Source: Triplophysa rosa (lineage: Eukaryota > Chordata > Actinopteri > Cypriniformes > Nemacheilidae). From it: DNA of 64,000 bases. Made by a program: the position numbers and the translations under genes. The stretch spans positions 26,169,803 through 26,233,802 of the forward strand of contig NC_079896.1 in NCBI RefSeq assembly GCF_024868665.1, read 5' to 3'. How positions within the stretch are numbered: position 1 is the first letter of the stretch; each line of letters begins with the position of its first letter. Below the pieces are notes generated by a model. It had not been told where the DNA came from, did no database searches, and worked only from the letters and a program-made list of their open reading frames with translations. Shown one piece after another: positions 27,716 through 54,818 of this stretch.

Positions 27716-30424
27716 TGATCGCCTGAAAAACACCAAAAGTTTAGAACCAAGAAAAGTCTTACAGCATACCAAAACTAACACTCCAAGGATTTAAACGATC
27801 GGTCAGACTATTTGGAGGATGATCAATGCTGATAAAGCACATTTTTGTTAAGACTTTGCTTCGCTTTATCCATAATTAATTACGCATGAGAAACAACCGA
27901 ACGATCAAATAATGTAAATATAAACGTATGAATCAGAAAATACAAACTCACTTTATCTCGCGTAACGTTAGATTTGGAGCGTGCAGGATTCGAATGACCC
28001 TCGAGCTCGCGCTGAATGACTCGTTCGAGGCGAATCACAAACTTTTCAGCAGTTCACTTGCGTTCCCGTCTTCGTGAGTGTTTTTTGCACACTCCTCCGC
28101 ATATTTCATCGGCAAAGCTCGCAAACATCTGCCTCTTCTCCGTTTAGGCACAATGTAAGAAACTTTCCTCCTGTTGATTCTCCGTCTGTCTGTGTGAAGT
28201 TGATACTACACATTGCCTCAGTGATGAAACGGTTTCAATCGGCCCTTCATTCAGAGTCACTGGCGCTTCTCCACGGGGCGCCTTGAAACCCGCTCTCTGC
28301 CGGCCAATGGAAATGTCTGTTTTTCTTAGCGCGACGTTCCTGATTGGATCGGAAGGAATTTTTCAGGAAAACGGGGCGGGACTTCAGCCTTTTCGCTTTA
28401 GTGAATCTTCATCAAATTTCTTAAGAAATGTACGAATGTACACGAGTGTCTAAAAGTTTAGGGTCACTTACTTTTACTCAACAAAACTATGTAATAGTAC
28501 AAATGTAATTTTGGGAATTCAGGAGCTTAACTGCAGTCGCCCTTTGTCTAGAATTTTCAAAAATTTGTCATTAACCCTGAGATGCTTTCTAAACCGTCTA
28601 ATTTGAATCCGTATTGTCCTGATTTTTCTTCATTATTTAGTCCAAATTATTCGGAAAACATTTTTGTTAAATATAATTTAGGTTCTGTAATGAAGGAAAC
28701 AAACAGGTTTGTGAAATTATAGTTTGTCTATAACTTATTTTGGACATTTAAGCAAACACATTCACATTCAAAGAAACATTTCACTTAAGTGATTCTAAAC
28801 CTTTGCATACATTGCACTATACATTTAAAAAACGTATTAATATTAAATTATATAGTTATTTCTTGTTTTTATAAATGGATACATGCCTGAGAGATTGTCA
28901 GGAAATATCACTTTCACTGCGCAATAAATATTTTTTACTCTATGGTAATACAATTATTTTAAATTCATCATAGAAGATGTAAATATATTACAATTTAAAT
29001 AATAGGCTATATTTTATTTTCTTATAATACTACAGCAGTAAGAATGACATGTGTGTCATAATTGTAATAAAACATTTTGATGCTAATTGTATAAAACTAC
29101 TTTCACAATGCAAACATTTAACATGCAATTTTTTTATTTCAACCTTTGTGGTCTAATTCAATGCAGATGTGTTCTTGATATGTCTGTGAAATTCACCATT
29201 TATAAAATGTAGTCATATTTGGACGGGATACTATGGAGAGAACTTTAAAGCTAATGGATTTATTGTGAGTCTTCAGTTAAATGTGACTTCTGCCACATAC
29301 ATCATAAAGCCATTTGGTCATCATGTGGGAGCAGGACTGAATGATTACTCCCACACAAATGTAACAGGACATTCAACTTACCCCAAAAATGGTAAGTTTA
29401 ATGATTTATAACCTGAAAATTGGCAGAGCACCTGAGTTTGTGTGCGTTGAAGATAAATGAGAAATCACTGAGCCAAGAGTTGGACCCCAAACCAGTGGCA
29501 CGGTCCTGTTTTAATGTTCATATTAATGGAGATTTTGGGGCTCGGAATTGTTGAAAAATCCCTGTAGTATGTGAGCGGCGAAGATTTATACAGCCAGAAA
29601 CGCCTCTGTTGATGAAAGATCAGAACAAACCCATAAAATTACACACCGCAATATACTTTTATGAACTCCTGTAAGTGTCTGAGAAAAGTATTTCAACAGA
29701 GGGCTTTGTTCTAAACATTCTGATAACTGAGTCCTTCATCACTGCTCTTACAAAAGAAAACAAAAGACATCACCGGTTCTGAACATCATATTAATCTCGA
29801 CATTTTTATGTAGTTGCTCATGTGGCTATGCACCAAAATAGATGTCAGGATCAATATCTGCTTTACACATGTTTATCTCTTACTTTCACATTCATCTGAT
29901 TTGTATCATTCTTTCACCATTCCTTATCTCCTGCGTTCCCATAAATTCATTGCAGCTAGATGATGTAGAAGTGATCTATCTAGGTTTCACAGCTGAAAGA
30001 AACTCCAATAAAGTGTTTAGAAACACACTGCATTGACAAAGAACATCTTTGATCTTACACCATACCACACATCAAATGGTTCTGATCGGAAAAGACAGAG
30101 ACATAAATTGCATTTGCTGATGAGTTTCATGCTCGCTTTATTTCAATGTTTATCTTCTTCTATCTCATTACTCTCACACACGATCTGACGCCGATTTGTC
30201 ATTTCTGACACTGTATTGTGGCTTTCACGGTGTCAGAGAAACATTTGGTTTTCTTGGGCTGTGAGAGAAAAAGGTGACACAATGTCTTCAATTCGCATGC
30301 CTTTAGCAGAAAACAACCAGTAATGAATGTGAGAAGTCTTCAAATAATTACATTTGAAGAAAAGGTGAAAGCTCTGTCCATAATAATACAAATCTGGGTT
30401 ATGTGTCCTTGACATTAATGAGAT

Positions 30425-30660
30425 TAAATGGAGAGCAAATGGAAGCATCTCACGTCTCATTTGTGTCTCAGAGAAAAAAGTCAGAAATCTGACAAATGTG
30501 TCTGTCATTAGACTTTGAGAAGAGATGTCAACAACGTCTCAAACTGAGCTCAGATTTGTCAATTCTGCGATCAAAAGTTATTATTATCAATATTATTAAA
30601 GATCTCAATATGAACTTAAACATTTCTCATTTTTATCCCACCTCTGCAATTCAAGGAGAA
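30425..30660 (+). repeat. Dispersed repeat 'GATGTCAAC', copy 1
   Basis: It shares GAGAAGAGATGTCAACAA, CAAACTGAGCTCAGATTTGT and CTCAATATGAACT with copies at 36895 and 53195, all on the same strand. No terminal inverted repeats or coding frame were recognised. Confidence 0.75.
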
Positions 30661-31292
30661 GCATTTAAGTGACACTTAACACAACTGAGATCTCCATCAA
30701 ATGTCGTGAGATATGAAATAAAAGCAATAAAATGTTGTTGTGGCGTTGCGTACTGGCTCAAGTATCACAAAGTTTCCATCGTTTCCCCAAATAGACCTTT
30801 ATCCTGATCCTGAAGTCTTATCCTGATGGCATATATTTGCCTGTCAAAATTAGATCAGAAAGTCTTAGAAGCAGCACAATTCTTTCCAACAAGTCACACA
30901 AATGTGATCTTTCATGTCTGTATATATTGCTCATAAGCAATCGAAATCGATTCTTTCATAATGAACTGTTCACTGTTTATTTTTGAGGCCGTGGAAAAGC
31001 CTCAAAGTCAGTTCAGATTTAATCCTCCCATGATTACCGCGGTAAGAATGCATTCTGAACTACGCTCATTATTTTATTAACTCACTTGATCCTCTATAAT
31101 CTCACTTTTCATTCGTCTGTGTACAGATATCTTAGCAACCTGTGAATACACGGCTGAAAATAAATAGAATAATACCTCCGTTTCTCTCTCTCAGACACTC
31201 ACTTATTAAACTGAAGAATGTTAATAGGTGTTTCATAATGTGCAGCTGTGTCTCTAGTGTTTTGCTGTATTGTTAAGCTCTTTAATTCATTT

Positions 31293-31844
31293 CCTCTCTC
31301 TCTCTCTCTCTCTCTCTCAAGATTCAAGATTCAACTTTCAAAGAAGCTTTATTGGCATGATAAAATAAATTGTACATTGCCAAAGCACAGGAAAGTTAAA
31401 TATAAACATTCTGCACAAATACAGATTGAGATCAAAATAAAATAAAAGTATCTATATACTGTACATATCGATATAAACAGAAAAGAGCAAAGTATTGATG
31501 AAAGTTCTCAGTGAGAGTGACAAGTCTCTCTCTCTCTCTGTCTCTCAATTTCAAGGTACTTTATAGATTGCGTGTTCTTACAATATTGCCAAAGCATTGA
31601 ACATATAACAAAAGGCATACAATAAGTACAAACATTAGAGTAAAATTAAAATAAGGTGCTAAGTAAGAGATAGAATGTAGAATGAAATATAAAATAAAGT
31701 ATATGTAAGTAAACAAGTGAAATATAGAAAATAAATATATATACAGTATATATCAAATGTATACATTTCAGGCAGAAACATGAGAATGAAATAATCTTGT
31801 GTATTTGTGCATTGATTGTAACAGATTAAGTCTGAGAGATTAAA

Positions 31845-31878
<34 letters not shown>
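31293..31878. repeat. CT microsatellite cluster with an associated repeated motif
   Basis: CT runs at about 31293-31318, 31527-31545 and 31844-31867 punctuate this stretch. Just after the first two come related sequences: TTCAACTTTCAAAGAAGCTT with TTATTGGCATG and ATTGCCAAAGCA (31328-31387), and CAATTTCAAGGTACTTTATA with ATTGCCAAAGCA (31546-31598). The motif is a repeat that travels with CT microsatellites in fish DNA. Confidence 0.6.
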
Positions 31879-33961
31879 CGAGTCCAAGTGTGAACCGACT
31901 GAAAAAGTCAAACACATGATACCAAGGCATTTCTATTTTAAGCCAAAGTCATCATGCAACGTTATGTGGATGTATACGGCGCTGTTAATGGGCTGGTTTA
32001 CATCTGTCTTGGTTCGGACTCAAACGGTAATGACCTCCATTTCCAAACAGAGCAAGAGCACATTCACACCCTCTCGCAGAAACACTTAACCACCGGCTCT
32101 CCGCTGACCGACGGCATGAAAGATTCATTCTGAAGGGATGGTAGTGTTCACAATCTGGCTCAGAGTCGAGTAAGAAGGAATGTGGGAAAAAGTTGGCCTG
32201 AATCTGTCTAGGGTTTATCCCAGTGCTTAGACACAATCTAAAACGGCATCATAGAGAAAAATCATAGAACAGCATAAAGATTTTCCATTTCACATGATGG
32301 GTTTTTGGTGTATTTATATGTGGGTTAAGGCATTTTAAATTGCTTGCAGTGTGTTGGCATCACTTGCCTTGGCATCTTTGCCACCCGGTTACTACGGCAA
32401 CTGCTACAAGTTTCCATCGAGCTTTCGTTCTTTCTTTTCTAAAATGCCAACCTGTCATTTGACATTCAGAAAAAGTGCCGCTAATGAAAACCAGGCGACG
32501 GTCTCCTCCCTCGCTCATCTCTCTTTGATTTCTCTCTCTCGTTATTTCATTTCATCTCGATTACAAACGTGTGAACCCGGTCACCGACGGTGAAGTTTGG
32601 GCGGCGTGTCTTTCCTCTGACCCCTGCGTCTGTGATCTTTATATAGCTGAGGAATTCTGCTGCGTAATTGCAGCACATGTGATGTATCTCATGGTCGCGG
32701 TGGCTTCTGGTCCCCGGTGTCCTGCTCCACTTGCGTGTGATGTAAATGATAGTATGTTTACGAAAAGATTCTTGATGGGTCAGTGTGAGGAAGCACTAAA
32801 AGTCTGGGCACATCGGAGCTACACTGTTGTTTAACAAAGCTTTAAATCAATTTCATAAGGCCATAGACTTCAGTAGATGCTGTAATTAAAAGAAAATAAC
32901 TATGGGTTATTTCTAAACAAATGCTAAACTTATGAGCTGATGATCAAAGAGAAAGCCCCGCCCCCAAACTCACACCACTGGATGATTTTACAATACAGTT
33001 TTATGACTCTTGAGGTTACTTTAGGTCATTTTTAATGCATTTTAGGTTTGTTCCATGGCCTCATTTTCATTTGTGTTTGATTAAATATGGCTTTTAAACT
33101 GCAGAAAGTTGTAACATGTAAAGGCAACGCTATTTCACGAGGTTGCTAATATGTGTCATATCTTTTTCGTACGTTTTAGAATGATCTGCTTTCGTGACCG
33201 TGATGAATTAGGGAATTATCATTGCTTTTATTGCAATAACATTTTTTAGGAACGAGGCAATTCCTTGATAAAATTATTTTTTATGTGTAACCAAATGTAG
33301 TCAGGTTGATTCAGTCATTTAAAAATATTCTTTGACTTGAATGAATGTAACTTTAACCCTTTTAAAGACACAAAGATTCGAACATTAAGACTTTTCTTGA
33401 TTCCAGTTTTTGAACGAGTCACGCAATTCATTTCAGTGTTTTTCTTTTGCAGCTTGAACAACTGCTGGCATCCGGAGACAAACGTTGATCCAGTTTCACA
33501 GGTATCTGCATCTTATCAACAAACCCCAAACCTGAAGGGTTTCAATGAGCTGCCAAAAGACAATAAGCCCCCTTCCCCCAGTTAAAATCCCATTATGTTA
33601 AATGAAAGCCACACTCCTCCAGTAAACCCCCCGCCGGGACTCGCTCTTTCTCTCTCTTTCTTCAAATAACTCCATAATTTGCATGCTAAGTACGGGTGGC
33701 TATTTTGTTGATAATGGTGAATGGAAGAGTGATATGCAGATTAAATGAGCAGGCAGAGAAAGCCATTGTTTAAAGACTCCACCTCACATGGAGCAGGAGG
33801 AGAGGAAGACACCGGAGAGCTGTGGAGGAGGGGAAGGACAAATATTCTCAACCCGACAAGAGTTTGGGTTTCAGGAGAGTCAAGATTAAACAACAGAATA
33901 AAGAATTTGTTTCTAAATGTTTGACCTTTTGGTTTGAGGAAAAATTCCTTTCCAAAGTAAA

Positions 33962-34025
33962 AAAAATGCAACTCGCGACGCCAATGTGACGGGTTCGATT
34001 CCCAAACCGTGTATCCGTCCATCAC
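33962..34025 (+). repeat. tRNA-derived SINE fragment
   Basis: CGGGTTCGATTCCCAAACC is a good pol III B box, preceded by ACTCGCGACGCCAATG. The A box region is degraded. Not a functional tRNA. Confidence 0.45.
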
Positions 34026-34522
34026 CTTACAAACAGCACAAAGTTTATTTCACGCCGTCCCCAACACACCCACAAATCCTTTCACATGACTGCAGATCCA
34101 GTGACGGGTAATGTGTGTAAATCCAGCCCCGGGTCTGTGAGGCCTGCACGGAGGCCGTGTGGAACAGCTGTCTTCTGCATGTGCTTGAGAAGCCATGAAT
34201 AAACAGAGAGAGCCACAAAAGCTGGAGTGAGGGCTGAAGACCACACACGCACACAAGCCAAAACCCCTCTCACACTTCACAGTCGCCATCCTCCACTGCC
34301 AAACAAATGCTACTGCAACCTTGAAACGTTACCCGACAGACCACATGCCTCTCGCGTGTTTATTCTCTGTGTGAAAGAGTAATGCAGATCCTGACAGACT
34401 GCGCTCGTGTTTCACTGCCTGTGTCGTGTCGTGTCATGTGTTATTGCATATTCCAGCATTTCTACACTTACGTATGAGCACCAGAATCATATAATATAGT
34501 TTAATCTGATCGTCACTCACAG

Positions 34523-35430
34523 AGAGACCAGACAGACAGACAGACAGACATAAAAACAGAAATATGGATAAACCGACAACAGACAGACAAAAATACAGGC
34601 AGACAACATATACAAGAAGACAGACGGACGGACAGATGACAGATGGACGGACGGACAGACGGATAGACAGGCAGACAGACGGACGGACGGACAGACGGAT
34701 AGGCAGGCAGACGGACGGACGGACAGAGAGGCAGAAAGAGAGAGACAGATAGACAGACGGGCGGACGGACGGATGGACGGATAGGCAGGCAGACAGACGG
34801 ATGGACGGACAGACAGACGGATGGACGGACAGACAGACGGATAGACAGGCAGACGGACAGACGGATAGGCAGGCAGACGGACGGATGGACAGACGGATAG
34901 ACAGGCAGACAGACAGACAGGCAGGCAGGCAGACAGACGGACGGACGGACAGACGGATAGGCAGGCAGACGGGCGGACGGACAGAGAGGAAGAAAGAGAG
35001 AGACAGATAGACAGACAGACGGACGGACGGATAGGCAGGCAGACAGACGGATGGACGGACAGACAGATGGATGGACGGACAGACAGACGGATAGACAGGC
35101 AGACAGACAGACAGACGGACGGATGGATGGACGGACGGGCAGGCGGGCGGACGGACGGACAGGTAGACAGACAGATACACAGACATACAGACAGAAAAAC
35201 AGACAGACAGATATACAGGCAGACAGACAGATGGAGACAGACCGGTACACAAACAGCTAGATAGACAGACAGACAGACATAAAAACAGAAAGACAGACAG
35301 ACACAGACATACAGACAAAGAGAAACACAGACAGATACACAAACATATGGACAGAAAGTTGGATAAACCAACAACAGACAGACAAAAATACACAAGCAGG
35401 CAGACAACATAAGGACGCACACAAGCGGAC
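34523..35430. repeat. 0.9-kb GACR (GACA/GACG) minisatellite
   Basis: The plus strand is almost wholly GACA and GACG units with GATG, GATA and GGCA variants. A higher-order duplication of about 250 bases is visible: GAGAGGCAGAAAGAGAGAGA at 34726 recurs as GAGAGGAAGAAAGAGAGAGA at 34984, and GATGGACGGACAGACAGACG near 34799 recurs near 35049. Because the unit is four bases without stop codons in most phases, long open frames exist on both strands; they are not genes. Confidence 0.95.
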
Positions 35431-36469
35431 AGACGGACAGATCTCTCCTCTCGAGACGAGAAGAATAATATGTCTGATTTAAGTATTCTTGAAGCTCCAT
35501 CATATCAGAGTTAAAAGTTGAAGAGATGTCAGGCTGCAGTTAGTCAGTCTGTCTGGTGCACGGAGCGAGCGATGACAGATCGATGTTTTAATGCGTTCTC
35601 AACTCATCAGGGTATGGGATGAGATGTCTGAACGCCGGAGACAGATTGAGTTTGATCTTTTGTTGTCAGGTTTTTTCCGGTGATGAGAGTCTCTGCAGGA
35701 ATAGACTTGAACTGAAATCGCACGTCAGTGTATTTGAATACACACACATCTTGGTTTATGTGACGTTTTTGGCTTTGCCTTGTGTTTATAAAAGCCTATA
35801 CTATTTTATATCTGTCAGAGCTTTACTAACATCAAGGGTTCAGTTTTACCGTACCGGCGGCACCATGACCTTGTGCTCTGACGTGTATTAATATCCCTAA
35901 TATCACCAACCGCATGTAAAACTCCTGCTGGCACTGCAGTCGTGTCTGAACACACTTCACAAGACCACATCAGTGAGAGACAGATACATACTGAGAGAAA
36001 CCTTCAAGAACTCTCACGGCCTTGAGTCATTCCATCAAAACTCTACCACCCGCCGACTCCTAAAGCAACACACACTCTTCACGGACCCGCTGAAGTCAGC
36101 TCGACAGATAAAGGTGTAGGTCACCAAAAAGAGAGGCTTTGAAGCTATGTATTTCATTGAATTATATTAAAGCAGCATCACACATACACAATCATTTGCT
36201 TTCTTTTTGAAGAGTGCACACACGTTTAGGGTCACTGTACGTATGGTGTGTGGTTGTGAAAATGAGAGCGCCCTCTCATGGCTGATCTCAGAACTGCAGG
36301 AACACCACCTCTCCAAACCAGGTGAGGTGGGTGGAATACTAGAGGAAAGGGTTGATGTTTCTACTGTACAGGCCTGCAGGTCTGAAGGAAACTCAATCTC
36401 TTGACCACACACTTTCACTGCTTCACACATTTCATAACACGACTAAAAGGTTCTGCACAAACCTCCAAG

Positions 36470-36670
36470 GCCCGGTTTCACAGACACAGCTTAGCTCAAG
36501 CCAGGAGTTTAAATGAAGACATTGTGGCTTTTATAAAAATGCCTTAGAAGAATCCATTACTGGTGTGTGCATCTCGAGACAAAACAATGGCAAGTTCTGT
36601 TCAGTTCAGACAGGTCACACATTCGTTTTAGTCAGGGACTAGCCCTCAAGCCTTGTCTGTGAAACCGGCC
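36470..36670. mobile_element. MITE with CCGGTTTCACAGACA ends, copy 1
   Basis: The left end is CCCGGTTTCACAGACACAGC and the right end, inverted, AAGCCTTGTCTGTGAAACCG. A second copy lies at 41812-42034 within cdk15. No coding frame. Confidence 0.75.
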
Positions 36671-36894
36671 CACATGTTGCATTACTCATTTAACTCAGCT
36701 CAAGACACTCCTCATTTCGTTCGGTCACACCTTTTACACAACCTTGTATTTGCTGACATTGTGCCATGATGATAGGCTGCAAACTCCACTTGATCACATT
36801 TGAGAAAACTGATGGACTCGTGTTGGATGGTTCTTCTTGTTTTAGAGGTGAAATATCTGGGCTGCTGACCCAAAGGTTGTACCCCTAAGGCAGA

Positions 36895-37180
36895 TGAGAT
36901 CTCGTTAGCAAATGGAATTGTCTGCTTAAGTCTCAGACATTTCTCCATAAAGAGTCAGAAATCTGACAAATGTCTCAGAAGTTTGAGAAGAGATGTCAAC
37001 AATGTGTCAAACTGAGCTCAGATTTGTCAAGTCTGCAATCAAAAGTCAATATGATTGAAGATCTCAATATCAACTCAAACATTTCTCATCAAACTGACCC
37101 GAATCCAGATTATTTTACCTCTACAATCTACTTTCATTTTGCTTCCACAATAACACTCTCATTTGAATCTTTTGTTTCAA
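36895..37180 (+). repeat. Dispersed repeat 'GATGTCAAC', copy 2
   Basis: It matches copies at 30425 and 53195 over GAGAAGAGATGTCAACAATG, CTGAGCTCAGATTTGTCAAG and onward. It continues into AACACTCTCATTTGAATC, which is shared with copy 3. Confidence 0.78.
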
Positions 37181-37450
37181 ACACTTTTCCTCTGGTCAGT
37201 TTTGGATACACAAGCTTAGACAAGCTATACCTGGTGTATTTTCTTACAATATTTATTTGTGAACACACATTTCGATTTTAAACAATTTAAGAAAGACTTT
37301 TTTGAATATCATGTTCAAGTGACTAAACATCCGCTATAGACTAACACAACAAATCTCTAGCAAACGGAACTGTTGTACATCTGTGAACATTGACTGAGAA
37401 GCATGCACACATCAGAGTCTCTGTATTTTTGTATGACACAGACATTGTTG

Positions 37451-38330
37451 ACTTAAAGGAACAGTTCACCTTCAAAATGAAAATTCCTCATCATTCTGTT
37501 GTCATTTTAAAGGGGTCATATGGTGCGAATGCGTGTTTTTTTGTGTTTTTGGTGTGTTATAAGTTGCTCATGCATGTATTAGACACGTAAAATTGCAGAA
37601 ATGAAAGTGTGGGAACAAAAGATGCATTCTACGTAAAAGCGAATGCTCACCCAGACCTGCCTGAAACGCCTCGTGTAGCCACACCCCCACAAATCTATGT
37701 CAGTTGGTGGTCTGATTTGACTAAGACCTCCCAAATGTATACGCAAGTAAGGTGGGCGTACCTGTCAGTACAATTGAAGAGGAACCTGATGTTCCAAATA
37801 TGGTTAGAGGCGTTACATTTCCCTCACACGCTTGCAGTATTCCACCAATCACTACGCACTGGTGAACTGGCCAATCACAGCACACCTCGCTTTTCAGAGC
37901 CACGAGCTTTGTTAAAAATCTATGCGTTTCAGAGAGGCGGAGCAAAGAGGAGATACAAACATGCACGGTTTGTGGAAAATACAGCGTTTTTGAACCTTAA
38001 ATACACATTGCATTACATCTAAAACAAACCATAATATTCGCTTTAACCGTGTCATATGACCCCTTTAAATTTCCTTCTGCAAAACAAAAATGAGATATTT
38101 TGAAAAAAGTTGGTAACAGAAAACCGTTGGTCCCACTGATATCTATAATATGGACACAAAACCAGTGCAAGTCAATGGAGACCAAGGGTTTTCTGCTACC
38201 CACATTTTTCAAAATATCTTCTTTTGTGTTCTGCAGAAGAAAGAAAGTCACACAGGTTTGACATGACAAGCGGGCGTGTAAAAAATGACACAATTTTCAT
38301 TTGAAGGTGAACTAACTATTCCTTTAATAC
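37451..38330. mobile_element. GTTCACCC-type MITE interrupted by a TTAA-flanked MITE
   Basis: The outer element begins AAAGGAACAGTTCACCTTCA (37456) and ends GAAGGTGAACTAACTATTCC (about 38325). Its middle is split by an inner element at 37509-38068 with ends AGGGGTCATATGG and CATATGACCCCT, bounded by TTAA on both sides. The order of insertion is therefore readable: the inner element landed in the outer one. TTAA duplication suggests piggyBac-type mobilisation of the inner element. Confidence 0.75.
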
Positions 38331-39695
38331 ATAAACATAGCATCCTTTTTGTTACAAATCAGATACATAACTGCAGGTAAAAACGCAGTTTTACAAGTTT
38401 TGACACATAGAAAGGGAAGATGAGGTGACTAAGATCATCACCAGGTGTGTTTTAATGCATGAACAGATGTTACACTTGCGGATTACAGCACATCACGGCT
38501 TTGATGGATCAGTTTTCTGTCACATATTTTAATATTACATCATATCTCACTCTTTGACGTCTCTGTGCACTATTTACAAATATTCAATTACACATCAGAA
38601 TTAATAAGTGCGTGTCATTTATTCGCTTTACAAATGAAGTCTGCTGTACATCTTTGCATACAGCCGGAGATCGAAAGAGTCAGCATGTCATTCCGGCTCC
38701 TTAATAAAAAATAAATAAACGTTGGCAGTTTGTTCAGTAAATTCCAGTGTGCTCCGGTGTTTATATGATCCAGTACACACATTCGGTCTCAATTCAGTGT
38801 CTCGCCCACAAACATCTTTAAAGTCCCAATGCAGTTTTCTTTACCATGCTGACATGAATCTTATTTTAAAAAAGGGAAAGTAAATTGTGGACAGCTCTTT
38901 TTATTTTTGCCTTTAGCTCACATATCAGGCATGAATTAGACAGAAGTAGGTCTGGGGGCGGGCCAGTCTCGCTCTGCAGAGCGTTTGATTGGACGAAACG
39001 AGTGAGTGCAGGGTGACTCATTGAATTCTTTAGATCTGTATTCCCAAACAGGCTGGGTGATATATTCCTATAACATCTGATCTTGAAATCTTTCATCATT
39101 CTGATGACACTTTTTTGCTTTTACTTGAGAATAATTCATTGAAAACATGATTTGGAACATGGTGTCTAATTTCTATTACACAAACAGTTGAGAGAAACAC
39201 AATGTTTGCGATACCAAGCGTTGTCCCAATTGTCTTTTGGCACGCCTCGCAAATGATTTTATTTAGTATGTATTTTCTGAAAACTAAACCAGAGATTCAA
39301 TGTTCTTTTTGGGGATTCATTCATCATCCACACGCGTGTCATTTTGTGCTAATCGTGACACGTAAAGCTGATGTGAAAGCGCATATCAGTGCTGCTTTTG
39401 GCACATTAATCTGAATTTTCATCAATAATCAATATTCTGGACATTTATATATCTTTTACTACCTTAATAATATTTCATTATATATCACCCATCCCTAGCT
39501 GTTGTTGATGATGAGTACATTAGCATATACTGTAGATGGCAATAAAGCAGACAATCCAGAATCACGAACAGATTTCAGCGTTCCCCCACTTTCAAAATCC
39601 CCCAAAATAAACAACAAACACACTGTCATGCTGAAATACCGCATCACATTTACTGCTGTTGGTGTCATTTTCGACAAGCACGCAAGGTCGGTCTT

Positions 39696-54818
<15,123 letters not shown>

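Larger units (their letters stand above)
27716..34522. other. Gene-poor region upstream of fzd7
   Basis: The first few hundred bases (to about 28400) are relatively CpG-rich and should hold the fzd7 5' UTR and promoter. Beyond that the DNA is AT-rich. It contains one copy of the dispersed repeat described at 30425, a cluster of CT microsatellites with an attached repeat at 31290-31880, and a SINE fragment at 33962. No exon was recognised. Confidence 0.5.
35431..39695. other. Gene-free stretch before the cdk15 3' end
   Basis: Apart from the repeats listed separately (36470, 36895, 37451), no exon or RNA gene was recognised. The right-hand part, from roughly 38600, may be cdk15 3' UTR on the minus strand; plus-strand TTTATT near 38617 and 38896 are candidate AATAAA signals. 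Confidence 0.45.

Noticed and set aside
27716..27781. Upstream extension of the fzd7 frame (MLVLVCC...)
   Set aside because: It places extra residues before an obvious signal peptide and matches no Frizzled. The ATG at 27715 is the sensible start.
33962..34025. Possible tRNA gene
   Set aside because: The B box is good, but no acceptor stem or complete cloverleaf can be formed. The same applies at 19305 and 40645; all look like SINE heads.
34434..35503. Several open frames of 245-328 codons on the minus strand
   Set aside because: They lie in the GACR minisatellite and translate to monotonous repeats. Open frames on both strands follow from the four-base unit.
37609..38022. A 137-codon open frame
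   Set aside because: It lies wholly inside a non-autonomous transposon and shows no transposase or other recognisable motif.
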